Below are positions 18,676-25,645 of a DNA stretch of 64,000 nucleotides, one piece after another. How positions within the stretch are numbered: position 1 is the stretch's first letter; every line of letters starts with the position of its first letter. This DNA is from PALSA-1296 sp038210275. GTDB lineage: Bacteria; Bacteroidota; Ignavibacteria; Palsa-1295. The translations under genes were made by a program, and so were the position numbers. Where the stretch lies: the NCBI GenBank assembly GCA_038210275.1, contig JBBQWV010000008.1, positions 71,697-135,696 on the forward strand. Direction: 5' to 3'. Under the pieces are notes generated by a model. It saw only the letters and a list, made by a program, of their open reading frames with translations, searched no databases and was not told the DNA's origin.

Positions 18676-18814
18676 TGTCATTCCGAACGGAGATTTTTTT
18701 CGCGAAGCGAAAAAAACGATGTGAGGAATCCCCTTAATTCTGGTAGAGACCAATGAGGTGCTACAAACTATTAGGGGATTGCCACGTCGGGCTAAAGCCC
18801 TCCTCGCAATGACA
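18676..18814. repeat. Composite palindromic repeat (TGTCATTnCGA ... CTCGCAATGACA family)
   Basis: This fills most of the 303-nt gap 18578-18880, which holds no gene. The outer arms are TGTCATTCCGA and CTCGCAATGACA. Inside are a perfect hairpin TTTTTTTCGC-GAA-GCGAAAAAAA (18694-18716), paired AATCCCCT/AGGGGATT words and the palindrome GGGCTAAAGCCC (18789-18800). Related arms occur at 43589-43630 and 49745-49785. It lies upstream of both divergent genes. Confidence 0.65.
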
Positions 18815-18880
18815 CAAATTTTGTAATGCTCAGAATGACAAAAAGAGAACTCTCTTCCCCATTTTCGTTTTTCATGATGT

Positions 18881-19456
18881 ATGCAAACAGAACAAGTAGA
18901 ATCCGGAAAGATTTATGAATTCCAGGGCAAGAACCCTGACGTGCATCCATCGTGCTTTCTTGCGGCGGGGTCGCGAGTGATCGGCGATGTGGTGCTCGGT
19001 GAAAATGTAAGCGTATGGTTCAACGTCGTGATCCGCGGAGATGTGGAGCGCATCCGCATTGGGAAAAATTCGAACATACAGGATAATGTCGTGATCCACG
19101 TTACGCATTTCAAAAATCCTACTCACATTGGCGAGAACGTTACCATTGGTCACGGAGCGATCTTGCATGGATGTACCGTGCATGATGGTGCACTCATCGG
19201 CATGAACGCCGTTGTGCTCGATAGAGCCGTCATCGGCAAAGGCGCATTAGTTGCTGCCGGAGCAGTTGTTACGCCGCATACGCATATTCCCGACGGGATG
19301 CTTGCCGCAGGAATTCCGGCAAAGATCATCCGCAAGCTCAGCGATGCCGAAAGACAGATGGTTGATGAAGGCGCACCGAATTACATGATGTATGCTCAGC
19401 ATTACCGCAACGAAATTCCACCGAAGAAATGGGATCTAGGGGAGTTTGCAGAGTGA
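18881..19456 (+). CDS. Gamma-carbonic anhydrase family hexapeptide-repeat protein
   Basis: A 191-aa left-handed beta-helix protein with isoleucine-patch hexapeptides (VIGDVVLGENVSVWFNVVI, IGENVTIGHGAILHGC, ALIGMNAVVLDRAVIGKGAL). The metal-ligand histidines of the gamma-CA family are present (VIHVTH, IGHGAILH). Members are Zn/Fe/Co trimers; many bacterial ones (YrdA/CaiE-like) have weak or unproven CO2 hydration. The ATG at 18881 is the family-typical start. Monocistronic. Confidence 0.88.
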   Translation: MQTEQVESGKIYEFQGKNPDVHPSCFLAAGSRVIGDVVLGENVSVWFNVVIRGDVERIRIGKNSNIQDNVVIHVTHFKNPTHIGENVTIGHGAILHGCTVHDGALIGMNAVVLDRAVIGKGALVAAGAVVTPHTHIPDGMLAAGIPAKIIRKLSDAERQMVDEGAPNYMMYAQHYRNEIPPKKWDLGEFAE

Positions 19457-19560
19457 GAATTCCCTCACCTCTAACCCCTCTTCCAAAGCTTTGGGACAGG
19501 GGGACATAGAAATTTCTCTCGTTCGATACTTAAGGAGAAGGGTTGGGGGAGGGGGTTCTT
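19455..19560. repeat. CCCTCnCC-type repeat between carbonic anhydrase and the TIR genes
   Basis: A low-complexity repeat (CCCTCACCTCTAACCCCTC ... GGAGAAGGGTTGGGGGAGGGGG) related to copies at 46-90, 58.3-58.55 and 59.3 kb. Its right arm supplies the TTG of the promoter for the TIR gene. Confidence 0.5.
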
Positions 19561-19571
19561 ACGTATCTTTG
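19543..19571 (+). promoter_or_regulatory. Promoter TTG-N18-TATCTTTG before the TIR-TPR gene
   Basis: TTG at 19543-19545 and TATCTTTG at 19564-19571 are separated by 18 nt. The ATG at 19580 begins 8 nt after the -7 box, so the mRNA should be leaderless or nearly so. Confidence 0.6.
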
Positions 19572-19579
19572 TATCATAA

Positions 19580-21316
19580 ATGTCAGACATCTTCATCTCA
19601 TACTCATCGAAAGACCGCGAGAAGGCGGAGCAGCTTACCGAGCTGCTCGCTTCGGCGGGGTTATCGGTGTGGATAGATCAATCAGGGTTGGACGTATCGA
19701 CAAGTTGGTCTGCGGAAATCGTTGATGCGATAAATAATTGTCATGCATTCATAGTTTTGCTCTCACCGAACTCCATCGAATCACATAATGTAATTAAAGA
19801 AGTTTCTCTTGCCTCTGAGAAGCGCAAAAAAATACTTCCTCTTGATCTTGAGCCGATCACTCTTCCTCGTGAACTTGAATACCAATTAGCAGGTATCCAT
19901 CGTGCTCCGATGACGAACATAGATTCTATCATCCGCGCACTCGGCAAGCTTGGCTTGGAGGCAACGCAAGCTCCGACGCTAAAACTTGTGAAAGAGACGG
20001 ATTCGCGAAAGAGTTTGATGATACTACCATTCGAAGATCTCTCACCGACAGCAGATAATGAATGGTTTGCTAATGGTATAGTCAGTGAGCTTATTAATGT
20101 CTTGGGAAATGTCAAAGCATTGAAGGTCATGGATGCTGCGACTACCAAAGAATATAAATCATATAAAGGTCATCTAACAAATTATGCCAAAGAAATGGGC
20201 ATCAGATATTTTGTTCAAGGTGATGTCCGCAAATTTGGAGATCAAATAAAAATATCAAGTAGATTACTTGATATCGAAACCAGCGATCATCTCTGGCAAG
20301 ACTCACTCAGAGGTACAATGCTGGATATCTTTGATATCCAGGAAATGGTAGCAAAAAATGTTGTCGAAGGGCTAAAGATCATTCTTACTCCAGAAGAAGA
20401 ACAGAAGATAGAGGATAAAATAACGGAGAATGCGGAAGCATTCGAATTATTCTTGAAAGCTTCCGAGTATTTCTCCCGTCATACCAAACCAGATTACGAA
20501 AGGTCCCGCTCGCTTCTGGAAGAGGCGGTACTGCTTGATCCAAAATTTGTGAAGGCCTATGCAAATCTTGCTATCGTAGCCAATCAGATTTATGCATTTT
20601 ATGACAGAGATCCTCATGTACTTGACCTTGCATCGAAAGCCCTTGAGGCAGTCAAAAATATCGAAGGAGAAACCTGGAGTTATTATCATGGTCTCAGTAG
20701 TATAGCCTTGCTACGCACGGAGTTTGAAGAAGCAATCCGTTTTGCAAGAAAAGCAATAGAGTTGAATCCGAATGGTAAACTGGCTTACGATGCTCTGGCG
20801 AAAGGACTGAATGAAGTAGGTGAATATGAAGAAGGGACTTGGGCATTTGAACAAGCTGTCAGGTTGAATGATAAAGAATTAACCGCTCACTTTAATCTAC
20901 TGACAAATCTCCAAGAGAAAGCAGATACCCAACGATTAAATTCTGCCGCCGAAAAAGCGATACCCATTTATGAACGACATCTCCGACTGAACCCGGATGA
21001 TTATAATACATATGTACAGTTGGCAACGATCTGGGCAATGATAGGAAGCACACAGCAAGCTCTTATTGCTGCTTCACGAATTCCAAAAATTGAATTACTT
21101 GATGGCCAGACGTTATATAATCTTGCATGCCTTTATATGCTCTGTGATGATCCCCGACAAGCGATGCACTGTCTTCGACAATCATTCGCAAAAGGCTTCA
21201 ATGCAATTCATATATTCCGCTCGGACCCTGATCTCGCAACGCTGCGCGGAACACCTGAGTTTGAAGAATTGATGAAAGAGTTAGAAGAGAAAATCGCGGA
21301 GGAAAAGAATGTCTGA
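19580..21316 (+). CDS. TIR domain / TolB-like / TPR protein, intact copy 1
   Basis: A 578-aa cytoplasmic protein. Residues 1-110 form a TIR_2-type domain (SDIFISYSSKDREKAEQL, then WIDQSGLDVSTSWSAEI); Glu46 in WSAE sits where bacterial TIR NADases have the catalytic Glu. Residues 135-270 resemble the TolB-like/CyaD domain found with adenylate cyclase-type proteins (MILPFEDLSPTADNEWFANG). From about 285 to 560 there are TPR helices (AKAYANLAIVANQIYAF, LAYDALAKGLNEVGEYEEG, LYNLACLYMLCDD). TIR domains may hydrolyse NAD+ or assemble signalling filaments, so immune or stress signalling is possible. The stop overlaps the next TIR gene by 8 nt (ATGTCTGA). Confidence 0.85.
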   Translation: MSDIFISYSSKDREKAEQLTELLASAGLSVWIDQSGLDVSTSWSAEIVDAINNCHAFIVLLSPNSIESHNVIKEVSLASEKRKKILPLDLEPITLPRELEYQLAGIHRAPMTNIDSIIRALGKLGLEATQAPTLKLVKETDSRKSLMILPFEDLSPTADNEWFANGIVSELINVLGNVKALKVMDAATTKEYKSYKGHLTNYAKEMGIRYFVQGDVRKFGDQIKISSRLLDIETSDHLWQDSLRGTMLDIFDIQEMVAKNVVEGLKIILTPEEEQKIEDKITENAEAFELFLKASEYFSRHTKPDYERSRSLLEEAVLLDPKFVKAYANLAIVANQIYAFYDRDPHVLDLASKALEAVKNIEGETWSYYHGLSSIALLRTEFEEAIRFARKAIELNPNGKLAYDALAKGLNEVGEYEEGTWAFEQAVRLNDKELTAHFNLLTNLQEKADTQRLNSAAEKAIPIYERHLRLNPDDYNTYVQLATIWAMIGSTQQALIAASRIPKIELLDGQTLYNLACLYMLCDDPRQAMHCLRQSFAKGFNAIHIFRSDPDLATLRGTPEFEELMKELEEKIAEEKNV

Positions 21317-21497
21317 TATCTTCATCTCATACTCATCGAAAGACCGCGAGAAGGCGGAGCAGCTTACGGAGCTGCTTGCTTCGGCGGGACTATCGGTGTG
21401 GATCGATAACCAAGGAATTGTCGGCGCAGAGAAATGGGCAACAGAGATAGTGGAAGGGGTCAAATCATGTTCTACTTTTCTTCTCCTGATCTCTTAG
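21309..21497 (+). pseudogene. TIR-TPR copy 2, 5' fragment (TIR domain only)
   Basis: Only 62 codons remain: SDIFISYSSKDREKAEQL, then WIDNQGIVGAEKWATEI with Glu46 retained, ending at LLLIS and a stop. The first 95 nt are about 93% identical to copy 1. The homology breaks inside the TIR domain, where copy 1 continues with SPNSIESHNV. The missing 3' part of a gene of this family is found at about 25049-25288, beyond the inserted cassette. Start overlaps copy 1's stop by 8 nt. Confidence 0.8.
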
Positions 21498-21552
21498 TCG
21501 TTGTTACTATCACGATGCACAGTTGAATAAATAGCCTATAGCCAAAACTGTT

Positions 21553-22005
21553 CTAACGATGGAGAGCAGCATAATTTTCGGGCGCGATGGCTTTTTCACT
21601 TTTTAATTGCTTCGTAGCTTTTTTAATAAAACCTACTTTATCTTTTTTTACCTTCTTCAACATAGCCTTCATGCCATCAGAAAGATTGCTAAAATATTTT
21701 TCAGCCCATAAGTCTATTTCAATCATGATGGGAAGTAGGTCGATTCCTTTGGCTGTTAGCTTATACAACACTTTAGCTTTACTCTCTGGATGGGTGCGTT
21801 TTTCAATTACTTTGTATTCAACCAATTTCTGTAATCGTGAAGCTAATATATTGGTGGCGATCTTTTCGTCCGCATTTAAAAAGTCGCTATAGGTGCATTC
21901 TTTCGCGAACATGAGGTCCCGGATGATCAATAGTGACCACTTATCACCCCATATGTCGAGGGAGCAACTTATAGGACAATTTGACCTTTTTTCTGATTTA
22001 TTCAT
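21553..22005 (-). CDS. HxlR family transcriptional regulator
   Basis: A winged-helix regulator of about 150 aa. HxlR signatures: CPISCSLDIWGDKWSLLIIRDL, FLNADEKIATNILASRLQKL and the wing RTHPESKAKVLYKLTAKG, then the C-terminal dimer helix. The CPxxxxLDxxGxKW Cys is present and may be redox- or electrophile-sensing, as in some relatives. ATG at 22005 is chosen; an upstream TTG at 22032 lies inside the first palindromic operator. Divergent from the DUF1569-ALDH-SDR genes, so it probably controls them and itself. Confidence 0.85.
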   Translation of the reverse strand: MNKSEKRSNCPISCSLDIWGDKWSLLIIRDLMFAKECTYSDFLNADEKIATNILASRLQKLVEYKVIEKRTHPESKAKVLYKLTAKGIDLLPIMIEIDLWAEKYFSNLSDGMKAMLKKVKKDKVGFIKKATKQLKSEKAIAPENYAALHR

Positions 22006-22025
22006 AAAGTTTCTTTTAGTGAACA

Positions 22026-22072
22026 CTTGCAAGATGCAAGTTGTTAAATTATTTCAACTTGCAATTTGCAAG
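22026..22072. promoter_or_regulatory. Twin palindromic operator in the HxlR/DUF1569 divergent region
   Basis: Two copies of CTTGCA-N3-TGCAAG occur at 22026-22040 and 22058-22072. Their centres are 32 bp apart, close to three helical turns, so both face the same side of the DNA. As a pair they also form a longer inverted repeat around TTAAATTATTT. This is what a winged-helix dimer operator should look like; the likely binder is the adjacent HxlR protein. Confidence 0.7.
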
Positions 22073-22148
22073 CTAATAACGCGATACGACCGATAAGGGT
22101 TTGGACAATACTCCTACGAAAACAAACGATACTAATGCAAATATTGAA

Positions 22149-22712
22149 ATGACACAAAAAGTGAAACTCAAAAGAAGCATAATTAATAAGTATTTACTGG
22201 GAAGTATGTTCCCTATCTGCATTGCCATTCTGAAGGAGCCTTTTCTCAAGGGAATAAGAGGTAAAGATTTCTTCTCAGAGAAAACGCTGCAGGCATTAAC
22301 CAAGAGAGTAAATAACGTCGCCACACAATCTCAAAGGCAATGGGGTACAATGAGCCCCGATCAAATGGTGCATCACTTGAATTTGGCTACGGGAAGTCCA
22401 TTGGGCTATTTTGACCTTCCAGATGAAAGTTATTTGATGTCAAGAACAGTATCGAAATGGTTATTGGTAGACTTACTTTCAGAGCAACCCAAAGGATTGC
22501 AAATTCCACTAACTTTTAAAATACCGCCAACAGAACATTTTGACCTTGAACATGAGAAAAACTTGCTGCTTGAAATAATAAATAAAGCATGCAACAGTAA
22601 AACGACTGCTAATTGGGGACAACATCCTTTATTTGGTAGAATGAGTGACAATGAATGGGGACGGTTGTTTACAACGCATATTGATTATCATTTAAAACAA
22701 TTTGGCGTATAA
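22149..22712 (+). CDS. DUF1569 (DinB-like) protein
   Basis: About 187 aa. The family signatures WGTMSPDQMVHHLNLATG and HPLFGRMSDNEWGRLFTTHIDYHLKQFGV-type C-terminus (HPLFGRMSDNEWG then a final HxxHHLxQF-like HIDYHLKQF) place it in DUF1569, a DinB/YfiT four-helix fold with a potential metal site. Role unknown; DinB-like proteins often act as thiol-dependent S-transferases. The frame is open from a TTG at 22101; the ATG at 22149 is preferred. First gene of the cassette's plus-strand unit. Confidence 0.78.
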   Translation: MTQKVKLKRSIINKYLLGSMFPICIAILKEPFLKGIRGKDFFSEKTLQALTKRVNNVATQSQRQWGTMSPDQMVHHLNLATGSPLGYFDLPDESYLMSRTVSKWLLVDLLSEQPKGLQIPLTFKIPPTEHFDLEHEKNLLLEIINKACNSKTTANWGQHPLFGRMSDNEWGRLFTTHIDYHLKQFGV

Positions 22713-22770
22713 CTGTAGCGAGTGAAATCTTAGCAGCGACATCATCCATCAATTTACTAAGTAAAAAATT

Positions 22771-24189
22771 ATGACAACAAGCACATTAGCACCGCAAGCG
22801 GACGAACTCCAGACTATTCTCGCAAAACAACGGAATGCCTTTTTGAAGGATGGTCCACCTACACTTGAACAGCGAAGGGCTGATTTGAAAAAATTCAAAT
22901 TAGCAATGATTGCCAGAAGGCAAGAAATTGAAGAGGCAATAAATACTGATTTTGGTCATCGCTCTCGGCATGAAACAGCCGTAGTAGAAATTTTAGGCGT
23001 TATTGAAGGTATCAAATATCTGAGTAACAATCTTAAAAAATTTATGAGTCCGGGTAAACGAAATGTGGCATTGCACATGAAGTTTGGAAGCGCAAGAGTA
23101 GAATACCAACCGCTCGGTGTCGTGGGTGTCATCTCTCCTTGGAATTACCCTATTAATTTATCATTAATGCCGGTTGTCACTGCAATTGCTGCGGGTAATA
23201 GGGTTATGCTTAAGCCATCAAAATTTACACCTGCCACTAATGCAGTGACTGCAGCAATGTTTAGCGATATTTTCCCGGAAGAGCAAGTGACTCTTGTAAA
23301 TAGCGATGGTGCAGCATTTTCCAAATTGCATTTCGACCATCTTGTTTTCACTGGTAGCACATTAGTTGGGCGTTCTGTAATGAAAGCAGCAAGCGAAAAT
23401 CTTGTGCCTGTTACACTGGAGCTGGGTGGCAAATCTCCAGTCATTATTTCAAAAGGATATTCGTTGGAAAAAGCGGCCTCACGTATTGTTTATGGAAAAC
23501 TCTTAAGCGCGGGGCAAACCTGTATTGCACCTGATTATGCGTTAGTGCATGAAAGCGAAGTAGATGATTTTATCAAAGCCTATGAAAACAGTGTAAAGGC
23601 TGCTTATCCTGATGGACCAACCGGAGATGACTATACTTCCATTGTGAACGAACAACAATATGCCATATTAACGGAACTGCTTAATGATGCCCAAAAACAT
23701 GGAGCCCAGGTAATAGAAGTGGGTATCCGGCCGAGTGATGCGTCAAAGCGCGTTCATACAATGGCTCCAACTATTGTGTTGGGTGTAACAGATGAAATGC
23801 GGATTGCAAAAGAAGAGATTTTTGGACCTATATTACCAATAATTGCTTATCAATCTATTGATGATGCTATTAACTATGTAAATGCCCGACCAAGACCGTT
23901 AGCGCTATATTTTTTTACACATGATGATGAAAATAAAACAAAAGTATTGAGCAGAACTACTTCCGGCAATGTGACGATCAATGGAACATTCTCACATATC
24001 GCGCAAGACGACCTCTCTTTTGGTGGCGTAGGAGAAAGCGGTATGGGCGCATATCATGGGATAGAAGGCTTCCGAACTCTAAGTCATGCCAAAGGAATAT
24101 ACGAACAAGGAATCTTCAATGCCATGGATTTATTACATGCTCCATTCAATAAAAATACGGATAGACTTATCAATCTCTTTCTTCGCTAA
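22771..24189 (+). CDS. Aldehyde dehydrogenase, coniferyl-aldehyde-dehydrogenase-like
   Basis: A 472-aa NAD(P)+-dependent aldehyde dehydrogenase. The proton-acceptor Glu217 lies in VTLELGGKSP, the nucleophile Cys251 in SAGQTCIAPDY, and the cofactor loop in FTGSTLVGRSV. NPWNYP-type Rossmann entry appears as SPWNYPINL. Length and the C-terminal GVGESGMGAYHGIEGF segment fit class 3 / coniferyl-aldehyde-like enzymes that oxidise aromatic or medium-chain aldehydes. It lies 58 nt after DUF1569 and 48 nt before an SDR; with HxlR control this suggests an aldehyde or electrophile detoxification unit (inference). Confidence 0.9.
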   Translation: MTTSTLAPQADELQTILAKQRNAFLKDGPPTLEQRRADLKKFKLAMIARRQEIEEAINTDFGHRSRHETAVVEILGVIEGIKYLSNNLKKFMSPGKRNVALHMKFGSARVEYQPLGVVGVISPWNYPINLSLMPVVTAIAAGNRVMLKPSKFTPATNAVTAAMFSDIFPEEQVTLVNSDGAAFSKLHFDHLVFTGSTLVGRSVMKAASENLVPVTLELGGKSPVIISKGYSLEKAASRIVYGKLLSAGQTCIAPDYALVHESEVDDFIKAYENSVKAAYPDGPTGDDYTSIVNEQQYAILTELLNDAQKHGAQVIEVGIRPSDASKRVHTMAPTIVLGVTDEMRIAKEEIFGPILPIIAYQSIDDAINYVNARPRPLALYFFTHDDENKTKVLSRTTSGNVTINGTFSHIAQDDLSFGGVGESGMGAYHGIEGFRTLSHAKGIYEQGIFNAMDLLHAPFNKNTDRLINLFLR

Positions 24190-24237
24190 TCTTATCTACT
24201 AACAAAAATATATTTAAACATAATAAATAATATAATT

Positions 24238-25005
24238 ATGGAATTAAAAGGAAAAACAATATTGATAACTGGCGGAACGGCTGGTATGGGTTTAGAAGCG
24301 ACAAAACAATTTATAGAAGCTGGCTGCAAGGTTATTGTAACTGGAAGAAGTCAAGATAAATTAGACGCTGCCAAGAAAAAATATCCATCAATAACTGCAA
24401 TACAAAGTGACTCGTCAAAAGCCGAAGATGGAAAATCATTGTTTGCTCAAATTGAAAATTTGGGTGGTATAGACATACTCTATAACAATGCAGGTATTAT
24501 GAAAACTGCAAGTAATTATGGTATTCCCAGTAACAAACATTTCGAAGATGCAGAAGCTGAAATCAACATTAATTATTTAGGGGTTATTAGAACTAATAAT
24601 CTTTTTATGGAGATGTTGAAATCAAGAAAAGAAGCCGCAATCATTAATGTATCTTCTTTTCTCAGTTATGTGCCTATCAACAGTTCGCCTACTTATTGTG
24701 CATCAAAAGCGGCTGTGCGTTTTTATACTGTTTCCTTGCGAAATCATTTAGAAATCATCAAAAGCAATGTAAAGGTTTTTGAATTATTGCCACCAGTTGT
24801 TGCTACCGAAATGACAGAAAGCTTTGAAGGCGTAAGCAAAATGTCTCCGGAAGATTTAGTGAAAGGACTTATTTCCGCTTTGAAAAAAAATAAATACACC
24901 ATCAGAATGGGTATTACCAAAATGGTTTATTATCTACACCGTTTATCGCCATCGTTGGCTCACAAGATATTGAACCCAGCAAAAAGTGATGCAGCATTAA
25001 CATAA
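24238..25005 (+). CDS. Short-chain dehydrogenase/reductase (DltE-like)
   Basis: A 255-aa classical SDR. Cofactor motif TGGTAGMG at residues 11-18, NNAG at about 83-86, and catalytic Ser in NVSSFLSY with YCASK at about 158-162. The N-terminal MELKGKTILITGGTAGMG is typical of the DltE-like subgroup of Bacteroidota. Probably reduces a carbonyl or oxidises an alcohol; in this operon it may work with the aldehyde dehydrogenase. AT-rich codon use like the rest of the cassette. Confidence 0.88.
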   Translation: MELKGKTILITGGTAGMGLEATKQFIEAGCKVIVTGRSQDKLDAAKKKYPSITAIQSDSSKAEDGKSLFAQIENLGGIDILYNNAGIMKTASNYGIPSNKHFEDAEAEININYLGVIRTNNLFMEMLKSRKEAAIINVSSFLSYVPINSSPTYCASKAAVRFYTVSLRNHLEIIKSNVKVFELLPPVVATEMTESFEGVSKMSPEDLVKGLISALKKNKYTIRMGITKMVYYLHRLSPSLAHKILNPAKSDAALT

Positions 25006-25048
25006 GGTGAAGTTGTTGTCAAGGTGCGTTCACAACTTTATAAGATGA

Positions 25049-25288
25049 TTCCTTTTCCAAAGACGAGAGAAGGAAGAGAGAACACTTGATGGAGCAGCTC
25101 TTTACAATCTTGCTTCCCTTTATCTGAACTGCAAGTCATCCGACCTTGGCATGGAGCATCTTCGGCGAGCCGTTGCGAAGGGGTATAGCAATTTGGAAGA
25201 CTTTCGCCACGATCCCGATCTTGCTCCGCTGCGCGGAACGCCGGAGTTTGAGGAGTTGGTGAAGGAGTTGGAGGCCGGACATGTCTGA
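25049..25288 (+). pseudogene. TIR-TPR copy 2, 3' fragment (last TPR)
   Basis: In frame from just after a stop at 25046, this reads ...KEERTLDGAALYNLASLY, then DLGMEHLRRAVAKGY, DPDLAPLRGTPEFEELVKEL and a TGA at 25286-25288. It aligns with the C-terminus of copy 1 (LLDGQTLYNLACLY, DPDLATLRGTPEFEELMKEL). No start or upstream domains remain. Its stop overlaps the next TIR start by the same ATGTCTGA as copy 1/copy 2. Clear homology begins near 25073; the exact cassette junction is uncertain. Confidence 0.8.
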
Positions 25289-25622
25289 TATTATCATCTC
25301 CTACTCATCCAAAGACCGCGAGAAGGCGAAGCAGCTTAGGGAGATTCTTGCTTCGGCGGGCTTATCGGTGTGTTCCGCCCACCCATTATTCTTATTGTCA
25401 ATGTTCAGATACCATAACCTTCGCAACTTCAGCTTCATTACAGGCAAAGAATTGGAATCGATAAATAAAACCCCTGATACTAAAAGAAGAATGATGCTTC
25501 CGTCAGAGTTGAGACGGATTATGCTGATCATTCTAAATAAGATTAAGAATATTATTAGTGGTCACTCAAAAATACCCAGTGCATTCTGTAACTTTCGATT
25601 CAATTTCGCATTTGTATTGTAG
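25281..25622 (+). pseudogene. TIR-TPR copy 3, truncated
   Basis: The first 30 codons (SDIIISYSSKDREKAKQLRE to ASAGLSV) match copies 1 and 2. Homology stops abruptly at about 25371, before the Trp-Ile-Asp that follows in the other copies. The frame stays open for 83 more codons of unrelated, basic sequence (CSAHPLFLLSMFRYHN onward). The catalytic Glu region is gone. Either a deletion fused the start of the TIR to foreign sequence, or the whole is decaying. Confidence 0.7.
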
Positions 25623-25645
25623 CTTTAAAGATATAAATTACTGTA

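Larger units (their letters stand above)
21498..25050. other. AT-rich cassette replacing the middle of TIR-TPR copy 2
   Basis: Holds HxlR regulator (-), DUF1569 protein (+), aldehyde dehydrogenase (+) and SDR (+). By eye it is AT-richer than both flanks. It sits between the TIR 5' fragment and the TPR 3' tail of the same gene family. No integrase, transposase, terminal inverted repeat or clear target duplication was seen. About 1.5 kb of the original gene is absent, so this is a replacement, not a clean insertion. Confidence 0.65.

Noticed and set aside
25021..25048. Start codon for the 25 kb TPR tail as an independent gene
   Set aside because: A stop at 25046 directly precedes the frame and no start lies before the TPR homology; it is a remnant.
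21498..25050. Transposon with terminal inverted repeats around the ALDH cassette
   Set aside because: No transposase, terminal repeat or target duplication could be found at the two junctions.
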